A stretch of 64,000 bases of DNA from Tieghemostelium lacteum (lineage: Eukaryota; Evosea; Eumycetozoa; Dictyosteliales; Raperosteliaceae). The translations under genes and the position numbers were made by a program. Below are positions 22,986 to 33,801 of this stretch, one piece after another (within the stretch, counting starts at the first letter, position 1; each line of letters opens with the position of its first letter). The notes under the pieces are model-generated. The model saw only the letters and a list, made by a program, of their open reading frames with translations, did no database searches and was not told the origin of the DNA. The DNA lies in contig LODT01000034.1 in assembly GCA_001606155.1 (NCBI GenBank), positions 473,665 through 537,664 of the forward strand, read 5' to 3'.

Positions 22986-25900
22986 TTAAGGTTTAACTTG
23001 ATCAGAACCAAACATACATTTTCTTCTTTCTTCATTTGTCATTTTGTTAAAGTCATTTCTAAAGACTCTGTTGAGAGAAAGCACACCTTCGGCACCTACC
23101 CAACAAGATCCAAAATTAGGACTCTTTGATTTTTCATAGTCTTCTTTGGAAGAGGTCATTTCAATTAGGAGCTTTTTGGCATTTCTCAATACTTGTCTGG
23201 AACTGTCCAAAACAGAGACTGTGCAATGTAGCCACATGAAACCATAGTTTGGATCTGCATTGATACATAATTGTTCCAATTTAGAAATATCACAATTTGC
23301 ACCCTTTTCCATAATCTCAAGACGCAGTAACTCGATAAAAGAGTCTCCAAATTGTGGTGTGAACTGTATGGCAAATTCCAAGAATTTTCTAGCTTCTTCA
23401 GGTTCATTATTATTCAATGCAATTCTGGCACCTTCACACCATACCTCACCAGATTTTGGTACAAACTGTAAAGCCTTTTTAAATACTTTTAGTTGAGCTT
23501 TTGGTCCCTTAAGTTGATTCAGTTGAATCAGTGCTGCCCACAGTCTACCAGCACCAGAATGTATCTTCAATGACTCTTTAGCCTCTTTAATTGCAGCTTC
23601 ATAGTTATTAGCTCTCATCTCCAATAGAACAGACTCCAAGAAAACTTTCCAATCAAGTCTAGCCTCAACATGAGCCATCTTTAGAATTCTTCTAGACTTG
23701 TTAATATTACCAGCGTATTCCTCCAATCTACTATACTCTAATAACACCAAAGACTTCAGTTTAGAAGGTACCTCTTGTAGAGCTCTAAACACTAGTTTTC
23801 TGGCAACATTAATATTGTCAACATTCAATTCGGTTCTGGAGCCACCTAACCAAACTTTCCACAAAAGGTTTTCAGGACACAGTTCAACAGACTTAACATA
23901 GGCAGCTCTTGACAATGTCAAATTTCTCGATCTTTCCTCAATTTGGGCAGCTTCGAAATAGATTTTCCAAGTTACCTCTCTAGAGACAGCTTGTCTAGCT
24001 CTTTCCACTGTTGCTCTGGTAGCTTGAAGAAAACCATGTGAAGTCTTTTCATAGAGGCGTAGTGCACTGAACCATAATGGCCCATATTTAGGATCCTCTT
24101 GAAGACCTCTTTCCACAATGGATATGGCTCTTTCGTATTCTTCACAACGTTCCTCTAGTTTATAGGCTTCTTGATAGATTGGACCGTACCAAGGTACATG
24201 CTTCATGAGGTATTTAAATATTTTTCTGGCAATATCGATATTACCAGCTCTGGCCTCTAGTAGACCACCTTCCATTACAGCTCTCCATGTCTTGTATATG
24301 GACTGATCACGTAGTTGAGAAAGAAGTGCTCTGGCACCTTCAAGATTATCCATTTTTTCTTCGTGTCTGATACCCTTGATTAGAAGACTCTCATTAAATG
24401 GACAATGCTTAAGACCCAACTGTAGAATCTTTTGACATTTCTCTAGACGACCATAATCCTCTTCCATCTTTGCATACTCCAACCAACCTTGACTGATATA
24501 GGGTTGAGTTCTAGTAACAATTCTGTAGAACTTTCTAGCCATCTTTAAATTATTTTGTCTATTGGCCAAGTCAGCCAATTCCAAATAGACTCTCCAATGC
24601 ACCTTTTCGGGTAGAACATTTAGAGATTGATAGGCAAAGTCCATAGCAACTTCAAGACCTTCTTTTTCTTTTAATTTAAATTGTTTTATAAATGCCTTAT
24701 ATTGTTGTTTAGAAACTGGGCTCTCAACCATTTCACCTCTTTTCGATTCATTAGGTGGCTTATTGGTTGAATAATTTGAATTGAAATCAATATCCAATTC
24801 ATTATCAATATTATCATTATTGTTATTATTAATATTTTGATGGTGTTGATGATGTTGTTGTTGTTGATGATGATGTAGCGGAGGTTGTGGTTGTTGTTGA
24901 TGTTGTTGTATTGATTTATTATGTTGATGTTGGTGTTGTTGATGTTGATGTTGTTGGTGTGGTTGATGTTGGTGTTGTTGGTGTTGATGTTGATGGTGTG
25001 GTTGATGTTGTTGTTGTAATTGAGGTTTTTGCTTTGGTTGATAATGTTGATATTGTTGTTGTTGTTGTTGTTGATGTTGTTGATGTTGCTTTTGTTGATA
25101 AGGTGGTTGATGATGAGCTGGATGATAGGAATCATTCTTTGTTTCATTTTTTGAATATGGAATGAAACCACCAGTATTTGTGGTAGTAGATGCAGTTGAA
25201 GATTTAGTAGTTGGTTGAAATGGAGCAACTAGTGGGTTAAATGGTCTGTGACTACTAGTACTGTTAATTGATTGTTGTTGACCAGATGATGATTGTTGTG
25301 GTATTAATATAGGTGATGATGTTACAACTGTATTGTTATTATTCATATTATTATTCATAACATTTTGATAATAATATTGCTGTTGTTGTTGTTGAGTAGG
25401 TACCTGTTTCATTATTTGTTGACTCCAATTAATTGATTGGCTATTACTACTTGCATTCATTGAATTACTATTATTATTGGTTAAGTTACTTATATTATTT
25501 ATATTACTAATGTTACTAATAGTATTATTACCAATTACCAAATTACTATTGTTATTGCTGTTCATTTTAAAAGTCGTTTGATCGTAATAATTTTGTTCTG
25601 GTAATTGAATAGTATGTGAATAGTGATTCGATGTTTTGTTTCCAACCACAAATGAATCTTGTTGATTTGAAGAAATCAAAGATGGTGATGAAATAGGAGG
25701 ACTCCATAAAAAACTATCAAATGAGTTATTTGGTGATGTGATTGGAAAACCAGATTTATGAAGTAACTGCTGTTGTTGTAATTGTTGTCTATATTGTTGT
25801 TGTTGTTGTTGCTGCTGTTGTTGTAACAAAAACTGTTGTTGTTGTTGTTGTTGTTGTTGTTGGTGATGATGTTGTTGTTGCTGTTGTTGATATAACATTT

Positions 25901-26591
25901 CTAAAGGTGGTGAAATTTGGTTAAGTTGAGGTGATGAATTATAACTAGTGTGGTGTTGTTGTTGTTGATTAGATGGTTTATATACATTATTGACACCATT
26001 TAGATGAAGATGATGATGCTCAAAGGTATTAGATGATGAGAATATTGAAGACATTGGTGCTTGGTTGGATTTATTAACCAATTGCGATGGTAAATTGTTA
26101 TTGCTGTTAGATAGCTTTTGAATGTGTATATGTTGTTGCTGTTGTTGTTGTAAAATATGATTTTGTTGATGAAGTTGATGTTGAGGTGCTTGTTGTTGTT
26201 TCATTTGTAATATACCATTTACATAACGCTGATCATGATAAAAGTACATATTATTATTTGAGAATAGGGTATCGTCGCTATCACCTAAACTCTCTAGAGA
26301 TTTTTGAAGTAACTGTGATTGCTCAAAGTCTAAAATATCATTTTCTCCATCATCATCCCCTAAATTCTCCTCATAGTAATTGGCATGAGAATGGGAATTT
26401 GAATTTGTACTAGTTGTATTACTACTTAGATTATTCACAAAATTTGGTAATTGCTGACGTTGATATTGCTGTTGTTGAGGCTGTTGTTGGTGTAATGAAT
26501 GTTGTAGATATTGATAAGGTAAACCATGTTGGTGTTGATCGATGTTGATTTTGTTGAAATTATTAATTAAAGTATTCTCAGTTTCTTTCAT
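22986..26591 (-). CDS. HAT/TPR-repeat protein with long Q/H/N-rich N-terminal half
   Basis: A single-exon 1,201-residue protein. Residues 1 to about 640 are low complexity: poly-Gln blocks, Gln-His mixtures and poly-Asn, prion-like in composition. The rest is a superhelix of about 14 half-a-TPR repeats with the W…Y/F…A/E pattern, e.g. HWRVYLELADLANRQNNLKM, GWLEYAKMEEDYGRLEKCQK and RRILKMAHVEARLDWKVFL. HAT arrays occur in RNA-processing factors such as PRPF6, Crooked neck, UTP6 and CstF77. PRPF6-like is closest to my eye, but its N-terminal PRP1 domain is absent. A role in RNA metabolism is therefore inference. Frames on the plus strand here are CAA-repeat shadows. Confidence 0.88.
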   Translation of the reverse strand: MKETENTLINNFNKINIDQHQHGLPYQYLQHSLHQQQPQQQQYQRQQLPNFVNNLSSNTTSTNSNSHSHANYYEENLGDDDGENDILDFEQSQLLQKSLESLGDSDDTLFSNNNMYFYHDQRYVNGILQMKQQQAPQHQLHQQNHILQQQQQQHIHIQKLSNSNNNLPSQLVNKSNQAPMSSIFSSSNTFEHHHLHLNGVNNVYKPSNQQQQHHTSYNSSPQLNQISPPLEMLYQQQQQQHHHQQQQQQQQQQFLLQQQQQQQQQQYRQQLQQQQLLHKSGFPITSPNNSFDSFLWSPPISSPSLISSNQQDSFVVGNKTSNHYSHTIQLPEQNYYDQTTFKMNSNNNSNLVIGNNTISNISNINNISNLTNNNSNSMNASSNSQSINWSQQIMKQVPTQQQQQQYYYQNVMNNNMNNNNTVVTSSPILIPQQSSSGQQQSINSTSSHRPFNPLVAPFQPTTKSSTASTTTNTGGFIPYSKNETKNDSYHPAHHQPPYQQKQHQQHQQQQQQQYQHYQPKQKPQLQQQHQPHHQHQHQQHQHQPHQQHQHQQHQHQHNKSIQQHQQQPQPPLHHHQQQQHHQHHQNINNNNNDNIDNELDIDFNSNYSTNKPPNESKRGEMVESPVSKQQYKAFIKQFKLKEKEGLEVAMDFAYQSLNVLPEKVHWRVYLELADLANRQNNLKMARKFYRIVTRTQPYISQGWLEYAKMEEDYGRLEKCQKILQLGLKHCPFNESLLIKGIRHEEKMDNLEGARALLSQLRDQSIYKTWRAVMEGGLLEARAGNIDIARKIFKYLMKHVPWYGPIYQEAYKLEERCEEYERAISIVERGLQEDPKYGPLWFSALRLYEKTSHGFLQATRATVERARQAVSREVTWKIYFEAAQIEERSRNLTLSRAAYVKSVELCPENLLWKVWLGGSRTELNVDNINVARKLVFRALQEVPSKLKSLVLLEYSRLEEYAGNINKSRRILKMAHVEARLDWKVFLESVLLEMRANNYEAAIKEAKESLKIHSGAGRLWAALIQLNQLKGPKAQLKVFKKALQFVPKSGEVWCEGARIALNNNEPEEARKFLEFAIQFTPQFGDSFIELLRLEIMEKGANCDISKLEQLCINADPNYGFMWLHCTVSVLDSSRQVLRNAKKLLIEMTSSKEDYEKSKSPNFGSCWVGAEGVLSLNRVFRNDFNKMTNEERRKCMFGSDQVKP

Positions 26592-27559
26592 CTTTTACTG
26601 TTATTGTTTGTACCAAGAGGATCTTATTCCTTTGGTGCACAATATGCTATAATAGATTTACTGTTGGTTTTGGTAATGTTGTATTTTTGTACAATAGTAT
26701 ATATAAATTTAAAAAGGGAGATATTCCTATAGGTTCTTTGATAAATTCATAAATACACAAGTGAATTATGTTCCGTAAAGGTCCTGTAGAGCTATCTGAT
26801 TGTAGATTTTGTATAATTATAAAAACTTTAGTTTTTAATTTTAATTTTTGAAATCTAATTTGAAAATATTTGAATTCTGTTAATAACTTGTTTCGTGTTG
26901 TTAATAACTTCTTTGATAAATACAAAAAAAAAAAAAATCTTTGTTTCACAATGTGTTTGACTGTTATAAAAATTCAAACAAAAAATTTTGAAAAAAAAAA
27001 AAATTAATTTTTTTCAGTTAATTTTTAAATTTTAAATTTTCAGAACTTCATTTTTATTAAAAAATTTTATTTAATGAGTTATTTGTAAATATTATATTCT
27101 TAATTTTCAACTTTTACTATATTCAAAAATTTTAATCTCTATCATACATTACAATAAGATTTACATTTAATTTTAATGTATTTTAAAAGTAATGTATAAA
27201 CTTTAATAGAAGAGAATTTAAAAATCTTATCATATGATAGATTCTTTTAAGTTATCAAGAGTAGATGTAATAAAGAATGAATAAAAGATGGGTTGTGGTG
27301 ATTAATTGTAACGATTTACATTAGTTTTTTCATTTTCATTTTCATTTTCATATTTTTTTTTCGTAAATCATTAGTTTTTTTTTTATTTTGTTTTGCCAAA
27401 GTAAATAGAGATCAAAACATCTGTTTTTTAAATTTATTTTATTTATTTACATTGTAAATACTTGAATATCAATTTAAAAAAGTAATTATGAAATTTGGAT
27501 AATGTACTATAGTTTGTATGAATATTAATATTTATGATCATTTAAACAATTAGATAAAA
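26592..27559. other. Intergenic, divergent promoters, 968 bp
   Basis: It lies between two start codons facing away from each other (HAT-repeat gene on minus, giant mitochondrial protein on plus). It is strongly A/T-rich with oligo-A/T runs (26925-27015, 27350-27385) and a run of CATTTT units near 27330-27350. The minus frame at 26647-26949 is AT-rich noise. No RNA gene recognised. Confidence 0.4.
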
Positions 27560-30500
27560 ATGGTTTTAAAACATGGTAGAGTTCCCTATAAACTACTAAA
27601 ACAGTATTATAGTAAGACTCAATACCATAATCTTTTACAAGCATCAATTAGAAGTTTTTCAACCACCAACAATAATAATAATAACAATAATAACAATAAT
27701 AATAATAATAATGGAAGTGATGATATTAATAATATGTTAGGTGATCTAAACAAATCAAAGGTTGATAAAAAACTACCTGATGAGGGGGAATATGGTTTTG
27801 ATGAAAATGATAAATCAAAAACTATAAAGAGACAATTTGATGCCAGATACAGTACAAACAAATATTTCCATACAGAGTTACAGGCAATCAGAGAGGATAT
27901 TGATATCAAGAATGACATGGAATCAAAACAAGAACGTTATGAGCAATATCTTCAAGCTATTGAACCTGAAACCAACGAAATGGCAGAAGAAATGCTCATT
28001 GATGATGCAGAGGAGTTGTACGAGGAATTGTCAAAAAATCTCCAAGAAACTTTGGAAAAAGTTGACTTACCAGAAGACATTCATCCAGATTTTATTGAGA
28101 CTCCTTACATTAGGGATCTTAGACCTAATGAAGAGAACTATAAAAATCCAACTAGAGCTGAAATGCATCTTCAATTCCTTCAAGAGAGAGAAGATGAAAT
28201 TAATGGTGGTGATGATTATGATGTTGAGGAAAATATAGAAGATCCTTATGATCAGTTACTCTTGGATTCTAATGCCTATCCAGAGACTGTTAAATTTGCA
28301 GAAGAAAAAATTAAATTATATCAACTAAAGAAGTCCCTAGTTAAATTGAAATATAAACTAAAGAATAAACTGTTAGGAGTTGAAGAGGAGGAGCATTATG
28401 AATACGAAGATGTCGATGAAAATGAAGAGGATGTAGATGAACAAGTTGATCAGAAACTAGAGGTCACTGAAGAAGTAGATGAAGACCTTGATAATAAAGA
28501 AGAATTGGTGATTGTTGATGATTCATTACCTATCATTGAAAGAAAGTATTCAATGTCTTATTTGAATAAACAAATGGACCAAGCTCACATTCCAATTGAA
28601 CCAAAATCAACAATGTTCAAAGATCAACCACACAATCTAGAGGCCTATGAATTGGACCAAATCAAACCCACAAAACCACTAAACTACATTGACAGATCTA
28701 TTCTCTACCAAAAACTGACAGCCGATAAATTAAAATACAAAAAACCCACTAGTAAAATTCCAGTGAAAGATCTCAAGATGCTTTCTAAGGTTCTGAATCC
28801 AGATGGTGCCCTACCAAGTAAAAAGGAATTGGAGTCTAGTAAAGGTGTCTTTTTGGGATTCCCAGAGGGTGCAGGTGATCATCCAGTCTATCCAACCTAT
28901 TATGATGAACAAGCTGAGTCTTTGGTAGTTTGGGATAAACATCACAGTGAATATAGACAGATTGGGGAGGGTACTGACACTGTTCTCTCTCATCAACTTG
29001 CCAACTTCTTCATGGACAGTTTATTCACAGAATCCGAACAAAAGCTCATCGATGTCATCTTCAAAGATAGAAAGACTTTCGAACAGTTCCAAAATTTAGC
29101 CGCTGAAGATGATGCTAAATCTGATAAATATTTGAAGGATTTGGAAAAAAGGTTAAAGAAACAAGCTAAATCCACTAGCTCTATTGATAAAGTTAAACTC
29201 TATCAAGATATTCAAAAATATCTAGATTTAATGGAAAGAGAGGATATTCAAAAAGAAGTAAACAAGGATCTCAGAGAGAGTATCAAGAATGCTCCATTAG
29301 AGGAATATAATACCCAAGCTAATGGTACTTATGCTGCCAGTTTGATTAGAGAGTTCGATCCTGAAGTATCCAAAAATCCAACTGTTGCTGAGAATGCTGT
29401 GCCATATTATGACATTAATGTAAAAGTTGAAGGTGAGAAACCACTTGATGAAGGTCTAATAATGTCCGAAGAGGACTACCAAAAGTTCTTAGAGAAATAC
29501 AAGAAATATGACACAGGTTCAAACAATATTGGAAATAATGAACAAATTATACGTGAGATTGATACTGAGGGTTTCAATCTCAAAACCAAAGCTGAAAAAG
29601 AGAGATTCTATACCCATCTACATCAGTTGGAGAAAGCTAGAGAATTTGGATTCTCAATTGAAGAAAAGATTAAAGAATCGGAGGGTGAATTGATGGCCTT
29701 AGAGAATCCAATTGGACCAATCGATCACCAGAAATTTGAAGACTATTTGAATAATCAAAAAAACAAGATTAATCAGGCACCTGATCATGACCAAGATCTA
29801 TCTAAATACCTCAATACCAATTATATGTTGGAAGGTGGTATGTTGAAAGACCCAATTCCAGAAGGTATGGAATTCCACGGTCGTGATAACTACTCTAAAG
29901 ACCAGTTAAGATACTTTTTCTATGAATTCCAACAGAGACAAAAAGGTATTGATAAATCTAAAGAGTTCAAGAATACAAGTGACCCTGAATCTGATGCTGC
30001 CGTAAAGAAAGAACTAAAGAAAATGAAGACTGCCAAACCAATTAAACGTGGTCAGATATTCTTTACTCCCACACCATTCTCCTTTGATGCCGAGTCAATG
30101 AAAGAGTTTGCAGAGTTCAAAGAAGATACCATGCCAGAGCGTCACTTGAGATCCATTGATAGCTTCGGTACCATCTCTAATAATCTTGATCATGAACTAA
30201 ACTTTGATTCTGAAAAAGATGCAAGAATTAAAGAAATCAAAGACTATCTAAGTGGTGATCTTTTGGATGTTAATGAAAACCTTAAACAGGAGGTACTAAA
30301 GGAGTTCACTAATCCACCTGACGACTATCATTTCTTGAAAAAGAGTAATGCACAGAAAACTGGCACCACTTTGGAAATGGATACTGATAAACCATCCTCA
30401 AAATCAAATACTGCAAAACAAGAAAGAAACGAAGAAGATGAATTAAATGCTAACATTCGTAATGTTGAAGTAGACCCTGAAATTGAATTACTCTTTGATG

Positions 30501-32806
30501 CTGATGCAGAGGTCGATGAAGTTAATATCAATGAAATCATAAAGAATCTCGAGAACGATGAAGATTATAACGAAGATGAGTTTAATGATAAAGATGTTGA
30601 TAGAATCCATAGAATTGAAACTATAATGGCTAAAGGTGAACCAGTACCAAAGATCTCTTTAGATCATCTAATGGGCAACAAAGAAATTCCAAAAGAGAAA
30701 ATTGTACAATCTGAACAACCTGAAGAGGAATTGGATGGTGAAGACAGAATTATGGCTGATTTTGAATCTAAAGATATTGAATTTGGTCTTAATCCAAATT
30801 TGGAGTTTGACTATATTGAAGGTGAAGATTATAAAAACTTGAAACCAGAAGGTTACCTTCTAAAGAAATACTTGAAAGACCAAACTAAACATCTCACAAA
30901 GAAAGCCAATCTTATTCCAGTTAAGGAGAGAACCATTCCATTTGATCCTAAAAACAATCCATATTTTGAAGGACATGACAATAATGGTAAGGCTATATAT
31001 AACCTTGAGGAAATGTACGAAAGTGACCAGTTCATGGGTTATGATACCAACTATGACCCAGTATTCGCTTTTGATGTCTATGATGGATATAAGTTTGATG
31101 AAAATGGTGAAATCATCTATGAAGGTGACAATGAAAAAGATGGTGAACATAATGAAGAAAAAGAAGATCGTTGGGATGAAGAAAGAGAAGATGAAGAAAG
31201 AGGGGATGAAGAAAAAGAATTACAAAATCAAGTTGAAGAAGAAGAGGATTCTAAAAATGTTAGAAAACCAATTGGATATGAGTCTGGTAAACCTATCTAT
31301 GCCCGTATTAATGGTAAACCAGTATTTGGATACGACAAGAAAGAGAATCCAATCTTTGGTTACAGTGTAAAAGGTGATCCAGTCTATGGATTCGATGGTG
31401 ATAAACCAATTTATGGATATGATGCTCACAACCATCCAGTCTATGGTTTCAATGAAGATGGTTACTCCATCTTTGGCTATGATGAAAAGAAACGTCCAAT
31501 CTTTGGTTACTCTGATGATGGTCATCCAATTTTAGGTTTCACCAAGAACGGTAACAAAGTCTTTGGTATTGATGAAAAGGGTAGATTAATCTATGGTTTT
31601 GATGAAAATCAAAAACCAACTACTGAAGAACCAAAAGTAAATGGTATTAACATTGCAGTTCCAGATACTCCAATTCCAATAGAAGCCAACTCTGCCTTCT
31701 ACACTACTCCAATTCTATCTGAAAGTACTGAAGAAAAGAAAGTGATTGACTATAATGTATTTAAATATGAATCCTTTGGTGATCAATTGTTTTTGGCTGA
31801 ACAAGCTGAAATTACAGATTCACTCTTCACCCACGATCCAAAGGATCTTGATATTATGGATGATTTGTTACTGGAGAATGATGAAGGTATTGACCCATTC
31901 GCTGTTGAAGATCTAAAGAGAGAAAAATTCCAAATTGACAGTAAGCTAGTTAACGAATTGGAAGCAGCCGAGTTTGATAAAATGAAACAAATGACCAAAG
32001 GGGAACTCGACGAATATCTACAAGAGATGGGTGATGTTTCCTATGTAAAAGATGATCAAGTTGTATCAACTGATGATAAAGAATATAAACATGGTTTTGA
32101 TCCAATGGAAGTTGATCTTGACGAAGAAGAGCCTCTTGTCGATCCAAAACACCAAATCAGAGGATTGGACTTTTATTTTGACGAAAATGATGAGCTAGTC
32201 ATCACCTCTGCCAAGGGTATGGAACAAGTACAAACTTATTTCGAGGAATTAGATCTATTTGAACAAATGAATGGTCGTTATGAAGATGATTTGGATGTCC
32301 TCCGTTCCGAAGCTGACATGTACATTAAAAGAAATGAAAAGAAACTAAAACAACTTTTAATCAGAAGAAACAAGGCAATGGAATTGAAAAAACTTCAAAT
32401 GGAGAAACTCAAACTCAATCCAAAAGAAAAGCAACCATATCAAATTCCCGTTAGACCAAAAGCTGGTGAGAAAGGTATATTTGTCGCTCCAAATTCCCAA
32501 CCAAATGCCTTTATCAAGCTTCCAAAATTACCAAAACACAGAAAACAAGAGAACACCGAAGTCATTAACCAAGCCTATCGTGTATTGGCTCAAAACCCAT
32601 ACTATTCCACCAAAGACACCAAGGCAATGATCCGTAACTTGAGAAAAGAACTTGCCTCTCACTCTAATGGTAAAGTTCAAAATAAGAGAAAAGAAGAATT
32701 GAATAATGCCAAACCAACTCTAGATAAGACATTTGCTGCCAAACCACAAATGTTCGTTCAACCAAGTGAACTCGCCGACTTTTTCCCACAATATTTCAAA
32801 AATTAA
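27560..32806 (+). CDS. Giant acidic protein with mitochondrial-type presequence and 10-residue repeats, 1,748 aa
   Basis: A single-exon gene. The N-terminus MVLKHGRVPYKLLKQYYSKT…ASIRSFSTTNNN is basic and hydroxylated, with the typical dictyostelid R-S-F-S-T-T presequence end, then poly-Asn. Most of the protein is charged, Glu/Asp/Lys-rich and helical. Residues about 1238-1354 (31271-31620) form about eleven tandem 10-residue units of the type P-[IV]-[FY]-G-[FY]-D-x-x-G-x, with decayed copies upstream (about 1130-1190). The C-terminal 150 residues are basic (KLPKLPKHRKQ, RNLRKELASH) and end VQPSELADFFPQYFKN. No catalytic domain is visible. A structural role in mitochondria, perhaps with ribosomes or nucleoids, is only a guess. 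Confidence 0.85.
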   Translation: MVLKHGRVPYKLLKQYYSKTQYHNLLQASIRSFSTTNNNNNNNNNNNNNNNGSDDINNMLGDLNKSKVDKKLPDEGEYGFDENDKSKTIKRQFDARYSTNKYFHTELQAIREDIDIKNDMESKQERYEQYLQAIEPETNEMAEEMLIDDAEELYEELSKNLQETLEKVDLPEDIHPDFIETPYIRDLRPNEENYKNPTRAEMHLQFLQEREDEINGGDDYDVEENIEDPYDQLLLDSNAYPETVKFAEEKIKLYQLKKSLVKLKYKLKNKLLGVEEEEHYEYEDVDENEEDVDEQVDQKLEVTEEVDEDLDNKEELVIVDDSLPIIERKYSMSYLNKQMDQAHIPIEPKSTMFKDQPHNLEAYELDQIKPTKPLNYIDRSILYQKLTADKLKYKKPTSKIPVKDLKMLSKVLNPDGALPSKKELESSKGVFLGFPEGAGDHPVYPTYYDEQAESLVVWDKHHSEYRQIGEGTDTVLSHQLANFFMDSLFTESEQKLIDVIFKDRKTFEQFQNLAAEDDAKSDKYLKDLEKRLKKQAKSTSSIDKVKLYQDIQKYLDLMEREDIQKEVNKDLRESIKNAPLEEYNTQANGTYAASLIREFDPEVSKNPTVAENAVPYYDINVKVEGEKPLDEGLIMSEEDYQKFLEKYKKYDTGSNNIGNNEQIIREIDTEGFNLKTKAEKERFYTHLHQLEKAREFGFSIEEKIKESEGELMALENPIGPIDHQKFEDYLNNQKNKINQAPDHDQDLSKYLNTNYMLEGGMLKDPIPEGMEFHGRDNYSKDQLRYFFYEFQQRQKGIDKSKEFKNTSDPESDAAVKKELKKMKTAKPIKRGQIFFTPTPFSFDAESMKEFAEFKEDTMPERHLRSIDSFGTISNNLDHELNFDSEKDARIKEIKDYLSGDLLDVNENLKQEVLKEFTNPPDDYHFLKKSNAQKTGTTLEMDTDKPSSKSNTAKQERNEEDELNANIRNVEVDPEIELLFDADAEVDEVNINEIIKNLENDEDYNEDEFNDKDVDRIHRIETIMAKGEPVPKISLDHLMGNKEIPKEKIVQSEQPEEELDGEDRIMADFESKDIEFGLNPNLEFDYIEGEDYKNLKPEGYLLKKYLKDQTKHLTKKANLIPVKERTIPFDPKNNPYFEGHDNNGKAIYNLEEMYESDQFMGYDTNYDPVFAFDVYDGYKFDENGEIIYEGDNEKDGEHNEEKEDRWDEEREDEERGDEEKELQNQVEEEEDSKNVRKPIGYESGKPIYARINGKPVFGYDKKENPIFGYSVKGDPVYGFDGDKPIYGYDAHNHPVYGFNEDGYSIFGYDEKKRPIFGYSDDGHPILGFTKNGNKVFGIDEKGRLIYGFDENQKPTTEEPKVNGINIAVPDTPIPIEANSAFYTTPILSESTEEKKVIDYNVFKYESFGDQLFLAEQAEITDSLFTHDPKDLDIMDDLLLENDEGIDPFAVEDLKREKFQIDSKLVNELEAAEFDKMKQMTKGELDEYLQEMGDVSYVKDDQVVSTDDKEYKHGFDPMEVDLDEEEPLVDPKHQIRGLDFYFDENDELVITSAKGMEQVQTYFEELDLFEQMNGRYEDDLDVLRSEADMYIKRNEKKLKQLLIRRNKAMELKKLQMEKLKLNPKEKQPYQIPVRPKAGEKGIFVAPNSQPNAFIKLPKLPKHRKQENTEVINQAYRVLAQNPYYSTKDTKAMIRNLRKELASHSNGKVQNKRKEELNNAKPTLDKTFAAKPQMFVQPSELADFFPQYFKN
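31271..31620 (+). repeat. Tandem 30-bp coding repeat (10-residue units), about 11 copies
   Basis: Within the giant mitochondrial protein, units such as PVFGYDKKEN, PIFGYSVKGD, PIYGYDAHNH, PVYGFNEDGY and PIFGYSDDGH follow without spacers; one unit is 9 residues. Units differ at the DNA level, so the array is old and probably kept by selection on protein structure. Confidence 0.85.
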
Positions 32807-32880
32807 TTTATATAATATAATAGATAGATAATAAATATACAATTTAAAATTACTTTTAAATGATTAAATATATTTATTTT

Positions 32881-33801
32881 TTAATTCAAAAACTCGGTGA
32901 ATTTAGAGGAGCAATTTTCTTTTTGACTAAATTTGGTAGCCATGAGGAATGTTGAAATTGGGTTGGTAGGATAGATTTCATCTAATCTAGGCATTGCTAG
33001 TGATTGATTTAGTTTAATTAAGTCCATGAGAGACTCACTTGGGAATTTTTTTGATTTTACAATCATATTAATGATTGCTGATGTTGAGTTACGTGATTTA
33101 GTTCTATCGTAATGTTTAATGATTAGTGTTGATAGTTCATCAACTGTTTGTGAATTGTTGGAATAAGTTAAATAGATTTTCAATGATTCTAGAATACTGT
33201 TTAGGTGAAATGTGTTTTTTAGGTGATATTCAAGTCTTTGTAAACTTGCTTTTAGCCATATATGTTGGTATTTAACTAGTGAGGTTGCAGGTAGTGAATT
33301 GTGAATTTGCATGATTTTTTCTGTGATTAAATGGGTGCCACTATCTGTATTACCTTTTTGAATATATGATAGCATTTCACCAGATTTCACATAGAACTCC
33401 AACACCCATTCGAGAGCATTGATATTATTTGGATTATCTTTAACAATCTTTTCCATTTCCATTAAACCATCTAAATTGGTATGTTCTTTGGTATTAGATA
33501 TTTTAAATTGTGTTAGTTTAGAGTTCCATTTCATGTGACTGTCAAAATGCTTATTTGCATTAGATACATGTAAGAGATCATCTGCCATATCATTAAAGAT
33601 TAGAAATGATTTACTACCACAACTAGGCCACTGAAACAGAGTTTCATAACCCCTTTTTAAATGTAGATTAAATTCATTTTCACATTTGAATATGTTAGGG
33701 TTTTCGACAATGTTTTTAACAGCTGTAGAATAAGTTCTTATTTGAGGGTTCTTATGAATATTTGTTATAATAGGTTGTACAATTTTATGAATAAATCTCA
33801 T
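32881..33801 (-). CDS. Hypothetical protein with mitochondrial-type presequence, 306 aa
   Basis: A single-exon frame converging on the giant protein gene with only 74 bp between stops. The start MRFIHKIVQPIITNIHKNPQIRTYSTAVKN is Arg/Lys/Ser/Thr-rich and lacks acidic residues, with an R-T-Y-S cleavage-like site, so import into mitochondria is inferred. The remainder is helical and reads like degenerate helical-hairpin repeats (ALEWVLEFYVKSGEM; YQHIWLKASLQRLEYHL). I recognise no family. It could be a fast-evolving mitoribosome or RNA-processing factor. Confidence 0.65.
   Translation of the reverse strand: MRFIHKIVQPIITNIHKNPQIRTYSTAVKNIVENPNIFKCENEFNLHLKRGYETLFQWPSCGSKSFLIFNDMADDLLHVSNANKHFDSHMKWNSKLTQFKISNTKEHTNLDGLMEMEKIVKDNPNNINALEWVLEFYVKSGEMLSYIQKGNTDSGTHLITEKIMQIHNSLPATSLVKYQHIWLKASLQRLEYHLKNTFHLNSILESLKIYLTYSNNSQTVDELSTLIIKHYDRTKSRNSTSAIINMIVKSKKFPSESLMDLIKLNQSLAMPRLDEIYPTNPISTFLMATKFSQKENCSSKFTEFLN

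Noticed and set aside
24887-25924. Plus-strand frames of poly-Val/Asp or antisense Gln composition over the HAT-repeat gene
   Set aside because: They are the reverse complement of CAA/CAT repeats coding Gln and His on the minus strand.
26647-26949. 100-codon minus frame upstream of the HAT-repeat gene
   Set aside because: Begins in an oligo-A/T tract, has Phe/Leu/Lys composition typical of A/T-rich noise, and sits in the promoter.
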